From: Nocardioides eburneiflavus | GTDB lineage: Bacteria > Actinomycetota > Actinomycetes > Propionibacteriales > Nocardioidaceae | NCBI RefSeq assembly: GCF_004785795.1 | Contig: NZ_SRRO01000001.1 | Span: 868,001-932,000 of the forward strand | Direction: 5' to 3' | DNA: 64,000 bases | Part shown: positions 38,709 to 48,054 of the stretch, in pieces | Layout: each line of letters begins with the position of its first letter | Numbering within the stretch: position 1 is the first letter of the stretch | The notes under the pieces: generated by a model | What the model was told of the DNA's origin: nothing | Database searches by the model: none | What the model saw: the letters and a program-made list of their open reading frames with translations, nothing else | Made by a program: the position numbers and the translations under genes

Positions 38709-40212
38709 GGGACAACCGCGTCCAGGCGTCGTCGAACTCGCGTACGGCCGCCTCGGCTCTCGCCTCCTCGAGCATGTGCAGGCGGCCGTAGGTGAAGCCG
38801 TTGTGTCCCTCCACGTGGGCACGCGCACCGTAGTCACGCAGGACCCGGCGTGACATCACCGTGTCCTGGAACTGACCGAGGACTCGCTGGATCACCTTCA
38901 CCGACGCTGCCAGCTCGTCGGCTCGCTTCCCGAGGACCGGGGTCATGGACTCGGCGGCGTAGCGCAGGCGCTTCGCCTTCTTGCGGGCATCGTGCAGGGC
39001 GACGTCGTGCTTCTCACCGGACTCCGCGCGTCGGACCTCCTTCACCGAACGGCGGAGTCGCTTGGCGTCGCGGTGCAGCAGCCGGGGGAACACCTTCCGG
39101 GCCGCCTTCTCCGCCTCGGCCGTGAAGGACGGAGCCTGCACGAGCTCGTCGAGGGCGTCCAGGAGCCTGAAGTAGCGCTGGCCCTCGAGTGCGACCAGCG
39201 TCGCTTCACGCGCATCCCGCTCAGCCGCCCTCAGATCGTCGTCGATGACAGCGGCCACCGGACCGAGCACCAGGTGATCCGGCTCGGCCGCGACCAGCTC
39301 GATCAGACGTTCTCGGAGGACCTGGGCGTCCCGCGCCGGGGCGAGCGCCTGGCCGAGCCACCGCAGCTCCTGGCCCAGCGAGTCGGTGGCAGTGGCGTCG
39401 TCGAAGAGCGGACCGTACGTCTTGAGGGCCGATCGCAGCCGCCGCGCGGCGATGCGCATCTTGTGCACGGACCCTTCCTCGCCGGACCTGACCCGCCGGT
39501 CCTGCGCGAGCAGCCGGTCGACCTGCCGGTCCAGCCGGTGCGTGACGGCGGCTCCGGCGGTCGACCGGCGGAGCTCCTTCTTCCGTGTCCGCGACGGCGC
39601 AGGGGGGAGGTGGTCGGCGAGTGTCCGAGCCAGCTTCGACGTCGCCTGAGCCGGCTCGGCCCCGGCATCGCGGAACAGCTCCTCGACCCGGTCGAGGAGG
39701 GTGTGGTCGCCCGCGACCAGCTCGACCTCCCACTCGCGCCACTCGTCCACCCGGTCGCCGAGGTGGAGCTGTTCGGTGCGTACGTGGTCGTCGCAGACAT
39801 GGGCCAGCACGGCGCCGTCGGCGTCGAGCAGTGCGCGCTCGCGGCGACGCGTGGCGATCCGTGCGACCGGGACCAGGCGGCGGTCTCGCACCATCGCTCG
39901 GACCGGCTCGAGCAGAGGTGGTGGGACCGTCCGGGTGGCCCGACCCAAGGGCCGCCGCACCTCGATCCTCGTGTCGCCGACGCGGGGCAGCTTCAGGTGC
40001 CATCCCGCGTCGGCGCCACCGGTCCGGCGTCGTACGGTGACACCGCGGCGGGTCAGGTCGAGGTCGACCGTGTCGAAGTACACCGCCTCGAGCTCGAGCT
40101 CGACCGCCTGGCCCACCCGTGCCACACCGTCGACATCGACCATCGTCGGAAGGACGGTCGCGGCGTCGACGTCGAAGGTGCGCTCGACCTCGGTCCACGA
40201 ATCGTTCGCCAT
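38686..40212 (-). CDS. CYTH-CHAD domain protein
   Basis: A 508-residue protein with an N-terminal CYTH (triphosphate-tunnel) domain, shown by EVERTF near the start and alternating charged strands (about 5-205), and a C-terminal CHAD helical domain (about 225-500) with conserved His/Arg/Lys helices (VHKMRIAARRLRSALKTYGP, LHDARKKAKRLRYAAES). CHAD proteins bind inorganic polyphosphate; CYTH enzymes act on triphosphates. ATG 40212 fits the domain start. Confidence 0.88.
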   Translation of the reverse strand: MANDSWTEVERTFDVDAATVLPTMVDVDGVARVGQAVELELEAVYFDTVDLDLTRRGVTVRRRTGGADAGWHLKLPRVGDTRIEVRRPLGRATRTVPPPLLEPVRAMVRDRRLVPVARIATRRRERALLDADGAVLAHVCDDHVRTEQLHLGDRVDEWREWEVELVAGDHTLLDRVEELFRDAGAEPAQATSKLARTLADHLPPAPSRTRKKELRRSTAGAAVTHRLDRQVDRLLAQDRRVRSGEEGSVHKMRIAARRLRSALKTYGPLFDDATATDSLGQELRWLGQALAPARDAQVLRERLIELVAAEPDHLVLGPVAAVIDDDLRAAERDAREATLVALEGQRYFRLLDALDELVQAPSFTAEAEKAARKVFPRLLHRDAKRLRRSVKEVRRAESGEKHDVALHDARKKAKRLRYAAESMTPVLGKRADELAASVKVIQRVLGQFQDTVMSRRVLRDYGARAHVEGHNGFTYGRLHMLEEARAEAAVREFDDAWTRLSLKGLRRR

Positions 40213-40351
40213 GACACATTCTCCGACGGTGCGAGCCACGGACGCACCCTGCGCGCGGGTGGGGACGCAGGGACCTGCCCGCTGAGTGATGAGTTCCGGC
40301 GCCCGCCGCCGTCGTACGTGTGACAGCACACGACGGACGGAAGGATGGGCC

Positions 40352-41353
40352 ATGACGGTCGACATGGGGGTGGAGGAGGTCGGTGTGAGCAGCCTGGACG
40401 ACATGGACGAGGCGAGCTTCTCCGCGGCAGCCGAGCCGCACCGACGCGAGCTGCACGTGCACTGCTACCGGATGCTCGGGTCGTTCCAGGACGCCGAGGA
40501 CGCGGTGCAGGAGACCTTCCTCAAGGCGTGGCGGGCGCGCGGGACGTACGAGGGGCGCGCGACCTTCCGGGCGTGGCTCTACCGGATCGCGACCAACACG
40601 TGCCTCGACCTGCTGGCCGGCCGTCGCCCCGAGCCGGCCACCGGCGGGGAGGTGCGGTGGCTGCAGCCGTACCCCGACAGCCTCCTCGACGAGCTGCCCG
40701 CGGCCGGCGCCGACGAGCCCGAGGCGCTCGCTGTGGCGCGGGAGACGATCGAGCTGGCGTACGTCGTGGCGGTGCAGCACCTGGCTCCGCGCCCGCGAGC
40801 CGTGCTGGTCCTGCGCGACGTGCTCGGCTGGCCGGCGAAGGACGTCGCCGACCTGCTCGGCGACTCGGTCAACTCGGTCAACAGCGCCCTCCAGCGCGCC
40901 CGCGCCGGGATGCGCGAGCACCTGCCCGCCGAGCGGCACGAGTGGACGGGCGCCGACGGGGACGAGGACAGCCGCGAGCTGGTGCGCCGCTTCACCGAGG
41001 CCAGCGTGGCGGCCGACCTCGACGCCATCGCCGCCCTGATGCGCGACGACGTCCGCTACTCGATGCCGCCCTGGGAGGGCCTCGTGGTCGGCCGGGACGC
41101 CGTCGTCGCGGACTGGACGGCCAACGGCTACCCCGAGATGAGGGGCCTGCGCGCCGTCACCACGGCGGTCAACCGCCAGCCGGCGATCGCCTACTACCTG
41201 TGGCGCGAGCAGGAGGACGCGTACGTCGCCCTGACGCTCGACGTGCTCCGCATCTCCGGCGGCCAGGTCACCGAGGTCACCATCTTCGACGCCGACCGGT
41301 TCGGGTCGCTCGGGCTGCCCGAGCGGCTCGTCGACGACGGGGCCGCACAGTGA
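40352..41353 (+). CDS. ECF sigma factor with C-terminal SnoaL-like domain (SigG-like)
   Basis: A 333-residue sigma factor. Region 2 (about 25-95: VHCYRMLGSFQDAEDAVQET, ATFRAWLYRIATNTCLDLL), region 4 (about 140-190: LAPRPRAVLVLRDVLGWPAKDVADLL) and an NTF2/SnoaL-type domain (about 210-325: RRFTEASVAADLDAIAALM). In such sigma factors the extra domain replaces a separate anti-sigma factor. A GGAAGGA site precedes ATG 40352. It overlaps the DUF6069 gene by GTGA. Confidence 0.87.
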   Translation: MTVDMGVEEVGVSSLDDMDEASFSAAAEPHRRELHVHCYRMLGSFQDAEDAVQETFLKAWRARGTYEGRATFRAWLYRIATNTCLDLLAGRRPEPATGGEVRWLQPYPDSLLDELPAAGADEPEALAVARETIELAYVVAVQHLAPRPRAVLVLRDVLGWPAKDVADLLGDSVNSVNSALQRARAGMREHLPAERHEWTGADGDEDSRELVRRFTEASVAADLDAIAALMRDDVRYSMPPWEGLVVGRDAVVADWTANGYPEMRGLRAVTTAVNRQPAIAYYLWREQEDAYVALTLDVLRISGGQVTEVTIFDADRFGSLGLPERLVDDGAAQ

Positions 41354-41736
41354 GCGCCCGACGACTCGTCGCCACCGGGCTCGCCGCCGCCATCGCGGCC
41401 GCGGCACTCAACGCAGGCCTCGCGGCCGTCGCGCGAGCCGCCGGGGTCGACCTCGAGGTCACCGGGGGCGAGGTCGTGCCGGTGTCCGGGATCGCGTTCG
41501 TCACCGCCGCGTTCTCCCTGGTCGGCGTCGTCCTCGCGGCAGCGCTGCGGCGGTGGAGCGACCGGCCGGTGCAGTGGTGGTGGCGCACGACCATCGCCTT
41601 GACCGCGGCCTCCCTGGTCCCGCCGTTCCTGGCCGCGACCGACACCGCCACGGCCCTGACCCTCGCGCTGCTCCACCTGGTCGCCGCGGCGCTGGTGGTG
41701 CCCGTGGTCGCGCGAACCCTCCGGCCGACCGCCTGA
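41350..41736 (+). CDS. DUF6069-like four-helix membrane protein
   Basis: A 128-residue hydrophobic protein with four membrane segments and no charged catalytic motif. Its GTG start overlaps the stop of the ECF sigma gene, so it is co-expressed with it. The family has no known function; it could sense or answer the stress that the sigma factor reports. Confidence 0.65.
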   Translation: MSARRLVATGLAAAIAAAALNAGLAAVARAAGVDLEVTGGEVVPVSGIAFVTAAFSLVGVVLAAALRRWSDRPVQWWWRTTIALTAASLVPPFLAATDTATALTLALLHLVAAALVVPVVARTLRPTA

Positions 41737-41770
41737 GCGCCGATCCGACGGGGAGAGCTCCGCCGTCGCG

Positions 41771-41835
41771 GGGTAGTCCAGTGGAGGACGGCTGTGAAAT
41801 CCGCCCTGGAACGACCGAAGGTCGCTGGACTACCC
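41771..41835. repeat. Palindrome-ended 65-base repeat, copy A
   Basis: Bounded by perfect 11-base inverted repeats (GGGTAGTCCAG at 41771-41781 and its complement at 41825-41835). The inside is about three-quarters identical to the reverse complement of 49613-49675. It lies beyond the DUF6069 gene. The rest of 41737-41937 holds AT-richer sequence with GAAC/GTTC half-sites (41914-41936) near the next start. Confidence 0.75.
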
Positions 41836-41937
41836 AGCGCGGGGGCTCCGGAGTTCACATCCGTGAAGTGATGTCGCATCACGCTCTCGAAGTCAGCGAC
41901 AGTCCGTAATGTGGAACACAGTTCGACAATATGAACA

Positions 41938-44391
41938 ATGCGGCCGTACGGTCGGCACGGTTGTGGCACGCGTCACAGCGCGCACCCCGAGGAGCCAGCC
42001 GGGCCGAAGCCCGCCCATCGCCTCCGTCGCCTGTCCACGGCAGTCCTCGCGCTGGCGCTCACCAGCGCGGGCGCAGCCGCCGTCCCTGCCCCGGCTGCAG
42101 CAGCCGTCGGTGACGAGGTGATCGCCTGGCTCGAGGTCGAGCAGGGCGAGATCTCCGGCGGTCCGGCGCTCAACTCCGGCGACCACGGCAACTTCTCCGG
42201 CTCGGGCTCCTACACCTTCCGTGAGACCGGGATGACGTCGGAGATGACCGTCACGGCCCCGGCCGCCGGGGCGTACCCGGTCTGGATCCGGTACGCCGCC
42301 GGGCCCCTGTCCGCGGAGGAGAACGTCACCCGCGGGATGGGCCTGCTCACCAACGACGGCGACCGCCAGACCGTGCCCTACCCGCTGACCGGCAGCTGGG
42401 AGAGCTGGGGCTGGGCGCAGGCGACGGTCGACCTCGACGAGGGCGTCAATACGCTCGCGGTGAGCTGCGACCGCGCCGTCGAGATGTGCCGGCTCAACTT
42501 CGACGCCGTGCAGGTGGGCGGCACCGCGCCCGACCCGTGCGCGGTCACGCCGGCGCCGGCCGGGACGACCCGGCTCTTCGACGGCTCGTTCGCGTCGTTC
42601 GACCAGTGGCGCAAGTCCGGCAGCGGCGGCTTCGGCCAGCAGGTGGTGCGCAACCCCGCCACGGGCGCGTACGACTGCACCCTGCGCGGCTTCCGCGGCC
42701 AGGGCACCACCTGGACCACCGCCCAGCACGCCGGGCCCTACACGCTGGGCGTCGACTGGCGGCGGGGCGACGCCGCGGCGGGCTCGAGCGTGTACGTCGC
42801 CTCGCCCAGCACCGCCACCGCCACCCCGGCCGGCGGCTACCGGGTGCACATCGGCGCCACCGACACCGGCGCCATCACCTACGGAGCCACCACCCAGCCG
42901 GCCGACGCCGCCGCCGTCGCCGCGGCGGTCCTGCCCGTCGGGCAGTGGAACCGCTTCGCCGTCCAGGTCACCCCGCAGCGCATCCGGGTCCTCCTCAACG
43001 GCACACCGGTCAACGCGGTCGACCGCACCGCCTCGACGGCCGGCCACATCGGCCTGGAGAACCGCGCCGGCACCGACCAGGTCGGCTTCCGCGACATCCA
43101 GCTCACCCCGGGCGTCGTCCTCGGGGAGCTGTCCGGCCCCGCCCGCCGCGCCGCCACCGCCGACGGCACCGCGCACCCCGGCGACGAGTCCACCCTCGCC
43201 AACCTCGTCGCGGACTCCCAGCGCTGGGCGACCCGCGGCTCCGCCGGCGGCAACGCCAGGATCGCGCTCGTCGCCGCGAGCTCCCTCCAGGCCGACCTCG
43301 TGCCGGCCGACGACGGCGTCACGTACGCCGCGGCGACGTCCGCGGTGGCCGCCGAGCCGCTGGTCAACCTCCGCCTCACCGGCGCCCAGATCGAGACCGT
43401 GCTCGAGCAGCAGTGGCAGCCCGACGGCGGCTTCGTCAGCCTCGGCGCCTCCAGCGGGCTCACCTGGACGCACGACCCCGGCCGCCCCCTCGGCGAGCGG
43501 ATCACCGGCACCTGGCTCGACGGCGTCCCCCTCGACCCGGCGCTCAACTACTCCGTCACCGCGGCCGCGTCACTGGCCGCCGGCAGCGACGACTTCCCCG
43601 GCTTCGCCGCCGGCATCGGGCGGCGTACGCCGGACGCGACCACCCACTCCGCGCTCGCCGCCCACCTCGGCGACGAGTCGGCCAGCGGTCCGCTCGACGT
43701 GCCGCGTACGCAGCGCGGGGTCGGCGTCCACGTCCCCGGCGGCGCGACGTCCTGGGTCGCGGGCACGACGTACGCCCTCGACCTCAGCTCCTGGTCCTAC
43801 TCGGCGACCTCCGACCCGGTCGACGACACCGTCGCGGTGACCATCGGCGGACGGGCCGTCGGGTCGTTCGCGGTCGACGACGACCAGACGGACCCGGGCG
43901 AGCACGGCACGGTCGCGGTGCGCGCGGCCCTCCCGGTCGACCTGCCCGCGGGCGCCACGACCGTGGAGGTCGTCGGCTCCACCACCGGCACCACGGTGCG
44001 CCTGCCCATCACGGTCGTCGCCGCACCCGCGACACCGACCCCGGTGCCCACCACCGAACCCACGCCCGTCCCGACGCCTCTGCCGACGCCCACGCCCGCT
44101 CCTGCCAAGGCGAGCGCCTCCGTGAAGGTGAAGGTCAAGCCCGGCCGGGTGGTCGCGCGGAAGACCCGGGCGCGGCTCGTGGTCACCGTCGCCGGCGGGA
44201 CGTCGACCCCCACCGGCAAGGTCACGGCGAGGCTCGGCGCGAGGAAGGTCCGCGGCACGCTGCGCGAGGGCCGCGTCGTCCTCCGGCTGCCCGCGCTGGC
44301 CCGGCCGGGACGGGTCAGGGTCGCCTACGCCGGCGACAGCCGCACGCTGCCCGCGAAGAAGACCGTGCGGATCCGGGCGGTCACCCCCTGA
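41938..44391 (+). CDS. Secreted multidomain protein: CBM-like, lectin-like and orphan 5'-nucleotidase C-terminal domain
   Basis: An 817-residue extracellular protein: basic N-terminus and signal peptide (to about 57), a CBM6/35-like beta-sandwich (about 60-195), a concanavalin/DUF1080-like domain (about 205-400), a segment resembling the C-terminal substrate-binding domain of 5'-nucleotidases (about 405-570: TLANLVADSQR, GAQIETVLEQQW, LNYSVTAAASLAAGSDDFP), a beta domain, a Thr/Pro linker and an Ig-like Big_3-type domain with Lys/Arg (about 725-815). The metallophosphatase catalytic half that normally precedes the nucleotidase domain is absent. Start ATG 41938 is uncertain. Confidence 0.7.
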   Translation: MRPYGRHGCGTRHSAHPEEPAGPKPAHRLRRLSTAVLALALTSAGAAAVPAPAAAAVGDEVIAWLEVEQGEISGGPALNSGDHGNFSGSGSYTFRETGMTSEMTVTAPAAGAYPVWIRYAAGPLSAEENVTRGMGLLTNDGDRQTVPYPLTGSWESWGWAQATVDLDEGVNTLAVSCDRAVEMCRLNFDAVQVGGTAPDPCAVTPAPAGTTRLFDGSFASFDQWRKSGSGGFGQQVVRNPATGAYDCTLRGFRGQGTTWTTAQHAGPYTLGVDWRRGDAAAGSSVYVASPSTATATPAGGYRVHIGATDTGAITYGATTQPADAAAVAAAVLPVGQWNRFAVQVTPQRIRVLLNGTPVNAVDRTASTAGHIGLENRAGTDQVGFRDIQLTPGVVLGELSGPARRAATADGTAHPGDESTLANLVADSQRWATRGSAGGNARIALVAASSLQADLVPADDGVTYAAATSAVAAEPLVNLRLTGAQIETVLEQQWQPDGGFVSLGASSGLTWTHDPGRPLGERITGTWLDGVPLDPALNYSVTAAASLAAGSDDFPGFAAGIGRRTPDATTHSALAAHLGDESASGPLDVPRTQRGVGVHVPGGATSWVAGTTYALDLSSWSYSATSDPVDDTVAVTIGGRAVGSFAVDDDQTDPGEHGTVAVRAALPVDLPAGATTVEVVGSTTGTTVRLPITVVAAPATPTPVPTTEPTPVPTPLPTPTPAPAKASASVKVKVKPGRVVARKTRARLVVTVAGGTSTPTGKVTARLGARKVRGTLREGRVVLRLPALARPGRVRVAYAGDSRTLPAKKTVRIRAVTP

Positions 44392-44399
44392 GACGTTTG

Positions 44400-44684
44400 T
44401 CAGGCCGGTGAGAAGGTGAGGCAGTCGGCGCGGTCGGCCCCGGCGCCGACCTCGACTCCGGATGCGGTGCACTCGAGGTGGTCGTTGTGGGCGCAGTCGG
44501 AGCGGTGGCAGGCGCCGACGTGGCCGCTGGCGTCGATGCCGCCCTTGTCATGGGCGTCGACGTACGTCCCGCAGGCGGCACCGGCCGCGTCGGTGACGGT
44601 GATCGCACCGGCGTGGCAGTCGTGGTCGTGGTTGTAGGAGCAACCGTCCACGCTGCACGAGCTGATCAGGGGAAGAAGGTCCAT
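44400..44684 (-). CDS. DUF1540-type Cys-rich small protein
   Basis: A 94-residue protein with two repeats of the DUF1540 pattern (CSVDGCSYNHDHDCHAGAI and CHRSDCAHNDHLECTASGV), probably each binding one metal ion. Function unknown. GGGAG precedes ATG 44684 at good spacing; ATG 44693 is too close to it. Its stop is 9 bases from the end of the convergent secreted-protein gene. Confidence 0.8.
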   Translation of the reverse strand: MDLLPLISSCSVDGCSYNHDHDCHAGAITVTDAAGAACGTYVDAHDKGGIDASGHVGACHRSDCAHNDHLECTASGVEVGAGADRADCLTFSPA

Positions 44685-44757
44685 GGTCGTCATCTCCCGA
44701 CCATGCGCCTCGAACGCCCCCACGTCCAGACAGGACGGGCCTTTCGCCGCTGGCGCC

Positions 44758-45114
44758 TCAGCCCGGCCCGCGCGGGTGCGCGACGTCGTACGCCCGGGCA
44801 AGGCGCTGCGGCACCACCATCCGCCACGCGTCCACGACGATCTCGCGTGCCTCGGCCGGGTCCAGCTCCGCCAGGGTCGCGTGCACCCAGTTGAAGCGCA
44901 GGTCCGACTCGCCGGGCAGGTGGAAGCGCGCGTCACTGCCAACGAGGGCGTCGCGCTCCTCCTTCGGGAACGCGAACCCCATGACGGTCTCGTCCTCGGA
45001 GAACGCGACGTAGACGATCGACCCGACCCGGAACTTCAGGCGCCCGCGCACGGTGGCGACGTACGACCGCTCCAGGGTCGAGCCCAGGTGAAGGACGTCG
45101 TCGAGCACCGCCAT
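44758..45114 (-). CDS. MmcQ/YjbR-like protein
   Basis: A 118-residue protein with the YjbR-type alpha/beta fold pattern (LKFRVGSIVYVAFSEDETVMGFAFPKEERDAL and LRFNWVHATLAELD). These proteins have a DNA-binding-like fold, without an established role. A -10-like GATACT (45121-45126) lies 6 bases before the ATG, suggesting a leaderless transcript. Confidence 0.75.
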   Translation of the reverse strand: MAVLDDVLHLGSTLERSYVATVRGRLKFRVGSIVYVAFSEDETVMGFAFPKEERDALVGSDARFHLPGESDLRFNWVHATLAELDPAEAREIVVDAWRMVVPQRLARAYDVAHPRGPG

Positions 45115-45236
45115 CCGTCCAGTATCCGCACGCCGTCACGGGCGGGCATCCCCCACACAGAGGTGGCCGGCGACGCACACTGCCCCTTTGGGGTGATGTG
45201 ACCACCCGCCGGGGAGGGCTAGCGTCCCGGGCAGCC

Positions 45237-45674
45237 ATGCACACCGACGACCCCCAGCTCCAGACGCTGACCTACACCAGTGCCGCGACCCGCCTGATGT
45301 CCGTCGCCCAGCTCGTGGAGCTGATCGAGCAGATCCGCCCCAAGAACGAGCGCCTCGGCCTGACCGGCCTGCTGCTCTACAGCGGCGGCAACGTGATCCA
45401 GACGCTCGAGGGCACGTCGGACGCCGTGGACGCGGTGTTCGACGCGATCAGGGCCGACCCCCGCCACGGCGACGTCCGCGTGCTCGACCGGCGCCTCGTC
45501 GCCGACCGGTCCTTCTCGACCTGGTCGATGGGCTTCCGCAACGTGTCGGCGCGCGAGGTCGCCGACCTCCGTGACTTCAACGAGTTCGCCAGGCAGTCGG
45601 TGGGGCACGACCTCGTCGCCCACGTGGCGCCTGCCTTCGAGCTGCTGGAGTCCTTCCGGCTCAACACCGCCTGA
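45237..45674 (+). CDS. BLUF-domain blue-light photoreceptor (single domain)
   Basis: A 145-residue FAD-binding light sensor. The residues of the BLUF photocycle are at the same spacing as in AppA: Y13 (TLTYTS), N37 (PKNERLG), Q55 (NVIQTLEG), W96 and M98 (STWSMGF). There is no output domain, so it must signal through a partner protein. No cyclase, phosphodiesterase or MerR-like partner lies next to it. ATG 45237 is chosen because it starts just before the domain; TAGCGT at 45220-45225 may be its -10. Confidence 0.9.
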   Translation: MHTDDPQLQTLTYTSAATRLMSVAQLVELIEQIRPKNERLGLTGLLLYSGGNVIQTLEGTSDAVDAVFDAIRADPRHGDVRVLDRRLVADRSFSTWSMGFRNVSAREVADLRDFNEFARQSVGHDLVAHVAPAFELLESFRLNTA

Positions 45675-45694
45675 GCGTCCGCCACACTGGGGAG

Positions 45695-47158
45695 GTGCAG
45701 CTCCCCGACCCGGCCCTCGTGGTGCTCGTCGGTGCCTCGGGGTCCGGCAAGTCGACGTGGGCCGCAGCGCGCTACCGCGAGCAGGAGGTCGTCTCCTCCG
45801 ACGCGCTGCGCGGGGTGCTCGGCAGCGGCACCCACGACCTCGACGCCTCGATCGACGCGTTCGCGGTCCTCGAGACGATCGTCAGTGCGCGGGTCCGCCG
45901 CGGGCTGACCACGGTCGTCGACACGCTCGGGCTCGACCCGGTCCGGCGGCAGGCGTGGCTGGCCGCCGCCCGCGGCGCCGGAATGCCTGCCGTCGCGGTC
46001 CTGCTCGACACCCCGGAGTCGGAGTGCCGTCGCCGCAACGGCGCCCGCGACCGCCCCGTCCCCGCCCCCGTCCTCGCCGCGCAGCTGCGGTCCGTGCGGG
46101 ACGTACGCCCTGTGCTGGACGCCGAGGGCTGGGACCTCGTCGTGCCCGTGACCGGGGACGTCGCCGACGGAGGACCTGCGCCGGCGGCGATCCCGTCGCC
46201 CGCAGCCGCCGCGCCCGACCGCACGTCGAGCCTCGGCCTGCGGTCGGTGCTCCAGGTGTCGCGGTTCCCGTGGGGCGAGCGCCCGCTGCCGTGGCTCACG
46301 GACGTCGCGCGGGCCGCGGACGAGGCGGGCTTCGCCGGGCTCGCGCTGATGGACCACCTCATCCAGGTGCCGCAGGTCGGCCGGGCGTGGGAGCCGATCC
46401 CGGAGCCGTGGGTCACCCTCGGCGCGATCGCCGCCGCCGGGACGGGGCTGGAGCTCGGCACCCTCTGCACGCCCGTGACGTTCCGGCCGGCAGGCGTGAC
46501 CGCCAAGGCAGCCGCCACCCTGTCCGCGCTCACCGGCGGGCGCACCTTCGTCGGCGTCGGCGCGGGGTGGTTCGAGCGCGAGCACGCGGCGTACGGCATC
46601 GGATTCCCGCCGGCGCGCGAACGCCTCGACGAGCTCGAGCGCGCGGTCGTGACCATGAAGGCGCTCTGGGCGGCGGGCACCAAGGCGTACGACGCGCACG
46701 GCGTCGTGCTGCCGGAGACCACGTCGTACCCGCGACCGGCCGCGAGGATCCCGGTCGTCGTCGGTGGATCGGGCGAGCGGCGGACCCTCCGGATCGCCGC
46801 GGCCCACGGCGACGCCTGCAACCTCCGCACCACCGACGAGGACGAGCTCGAGCGGCTCATCGGCGTCGTCCACGCGCACTGCGCCGACCTCGGCCGGGAC
46901 CGGTCGGAGGTCGCGGTGACCGTGCTCGACCTCCCGGTGGTCGGCGCCGACCGCGACGACGTGTGGAGCCGCGTCGAGCGGTTGCGCGGACGCACCCCCG
47001 CGGCGACGTACGCCGCCCGCACGCACGCCGCGACCGTGGCGGGTCATCGCGACCGGTGGGCCCGCCTCGCCGGCCTGGGCGTGGAGACGGTGTTCGTCGC
47101 CACCCCCGACCTCGGAGGCCCCGAGGACGTCCTGGCCCTTCGGGGGCTGAACGCCTGA
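45695..47158 (+). CDS. Fusion of P-loop kinase and F420-type LLM oxidoreductase
   Basis: A 487-residue two-domain protein. The N-terminal domain (about 5-150) has Walker A GASGSGKST and a polynucleotide-kinase-like AAA_33 layout (VSSDALRGVL, RRRNGARDRPVP). The C-terminal domain (about 185-480) is a luciferase-like monooxygenase (DHLIQVPQVGRAWEP, TLCTPVTFRPAGVTAKAAATLSALTGGR, GVGAGWFEREHAAYGI, VVGGSGERRTLRIAA), a group that in actinobacteria usually uses coenzyme F420. An Ala/Pro linker joins them. What the kinase phosphorylates is unknown. The GTG start is 21 bases after the BLUF stop. Confidence 0.82.
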   Translation: MQLPDPALVVLVGASGSGKSTWAAARYREQEVVSSDALRGVLGSGTHDLDASIDAFAVLETIVSARVRRGLTTVVDTLGLDPVRRQAWLAAARGAGMPAVAVLLDTPESECRRRNGARDRPVPAPVLAAQLRSVRDVRPVLDAEGWDLVVPVTGDVADGGPAPAAIPSPAAAAPDRTSSLGLRSVLQVSRFPWGERPLPWLTDVARAADEAGFAGLALMDHLIQVPQVGRAWEPIPEPWVTLGAIAAAGTGLELGTLCTPVTFRPAGVTAKAAATLSALTGGRTFVGVGAGWFEREHAAYGIGFPPARERLDELERAVVTMKALWAAGTKAYDAHGVVLPETTSYPRPAARIPVVVGGSGERRTLRIAAAHGDACNLRTTDEDELERLIGVVHAHCADLGRDRSEVAVTVLDLPVVGADRDDVWSRVERLRGRTPAATYAARTHAATVAGHRDRWARLAGLGVETVFVATPDLGGPEDVLALRGLNA

Positions 47159-47181
47159 CACGGGGGTCGTAGTGTCGCGAC

Positions 47182-48051
47182 ATGCAGACTCGCACCCTCG
47201 GCAACCAGCAGGTCGGCGCCATCGGCTTGGGCCTGATGACCTTCGACCAGACCGGCGTCCAGCCGCGCCAGCAGCTCCTCGACACCGTCTCCGCGGCGCT
47301 CGACGCCGGCGTGACGCTCTTCGACACCGCCGACGCCTACGGGGCCGGCGACGCGTCGGGCGCGGGGGCGCAGGGCCAGAACGAGCGCCTCGTCGCCTCC
47401 CTCCTCGACGAGCTGGGCGTGCGCGACCGGGTGCTGCTCGCGACCAAGGGCGGGCACGTCCGCACCGAGGACGGCGGCTGGGACGTCGACTCCTCGGCCA
47501 CCCACCTCAAGGAGGCCGTGGACGCCAGCCTGCAGCGGCTCGGCGTCGAGCAGCTCTCGCTGTGGCAGCACCACCGCCCTGATCCGAAGGTCCCCTACGA
47601 CGAGGTCATCGGCACGCTCAAGGAGATCGCCGACAGCGGCAAGGTCGCCCACGTCGGGCTCTCCAACGCGAACCCCCAGCAGATCCGCGACGCGCACGCC
47701 GTCCTCGGCGACGCGCTGGCCAGCGTGCAGAACCAGTTCAGCCCCAAGTTCCGCTCCAGCAAGCCCGAGATCGACGTGTGCGACGAGCTCGGCATCGCGT
47801 TCCTGCCGTGGAGCCCGCTGGGCGGCCTCTCCGACGCCAAGGAGCTCGCCGACCAGCACCCCGCCTTCGCCGAGATCGCGGCCGACCGCGGTGTGAGCGC
47901 CCAGCAGGTCGCCCTGGCGTGGGAGCTGGCGCAGTCACCGGTCGTCATCCCGATCCCCGGCGCCAAGCGCCCCTCGTCGATCACCGACTCGGCCGCCGCT
48001 GCCGACATCGAGCTCACCGCCGACGAGCTGGCCCGCCTCGACGCGAGCTGA
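47182..48051 (+). CDS. Aldo/keto reductase
   Basis: A 289-residue NADPH-dependent reductase with a TIM-barrel fold. The catalytic tetrad is visible: Asp and Tyr in FDTADAYG, Lys in LATKGG, His in LWQHH. The C-terminal IPIPGAKRPSSI segment binds the cofactor phosphate. Leaderless: TAGTGT (47170-47175) ends 6 bases before ATG. Substrate unknown. Confidence 0.9.
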   Translation: MQTRTLGNQQVGAIGLGLMTFDQTGVQPRQQLLDTVSAALDAGVTLFDTADAYGAGDASGAGAQGQNERLVASLLDELGVRDRVLLATKGGHVRTEDGGWDVDSSATHLKEAVDASLQRLGVEQLSLWQHHRPDPKVPYDEVIGTLKEIADSGKVAHVGLSNANPQQIRDAHAVLGDALASVQNQFSPKFRSSKPEIDVCDELGIAFLPWSPLGGLSDAKELADQHPAFAEIAADRGVSAQQVALAWELAQSPVVIPIPGAKRPSSITDSAAAADIELTADELARLDAS

Positions 48052-48054
48052 GTC

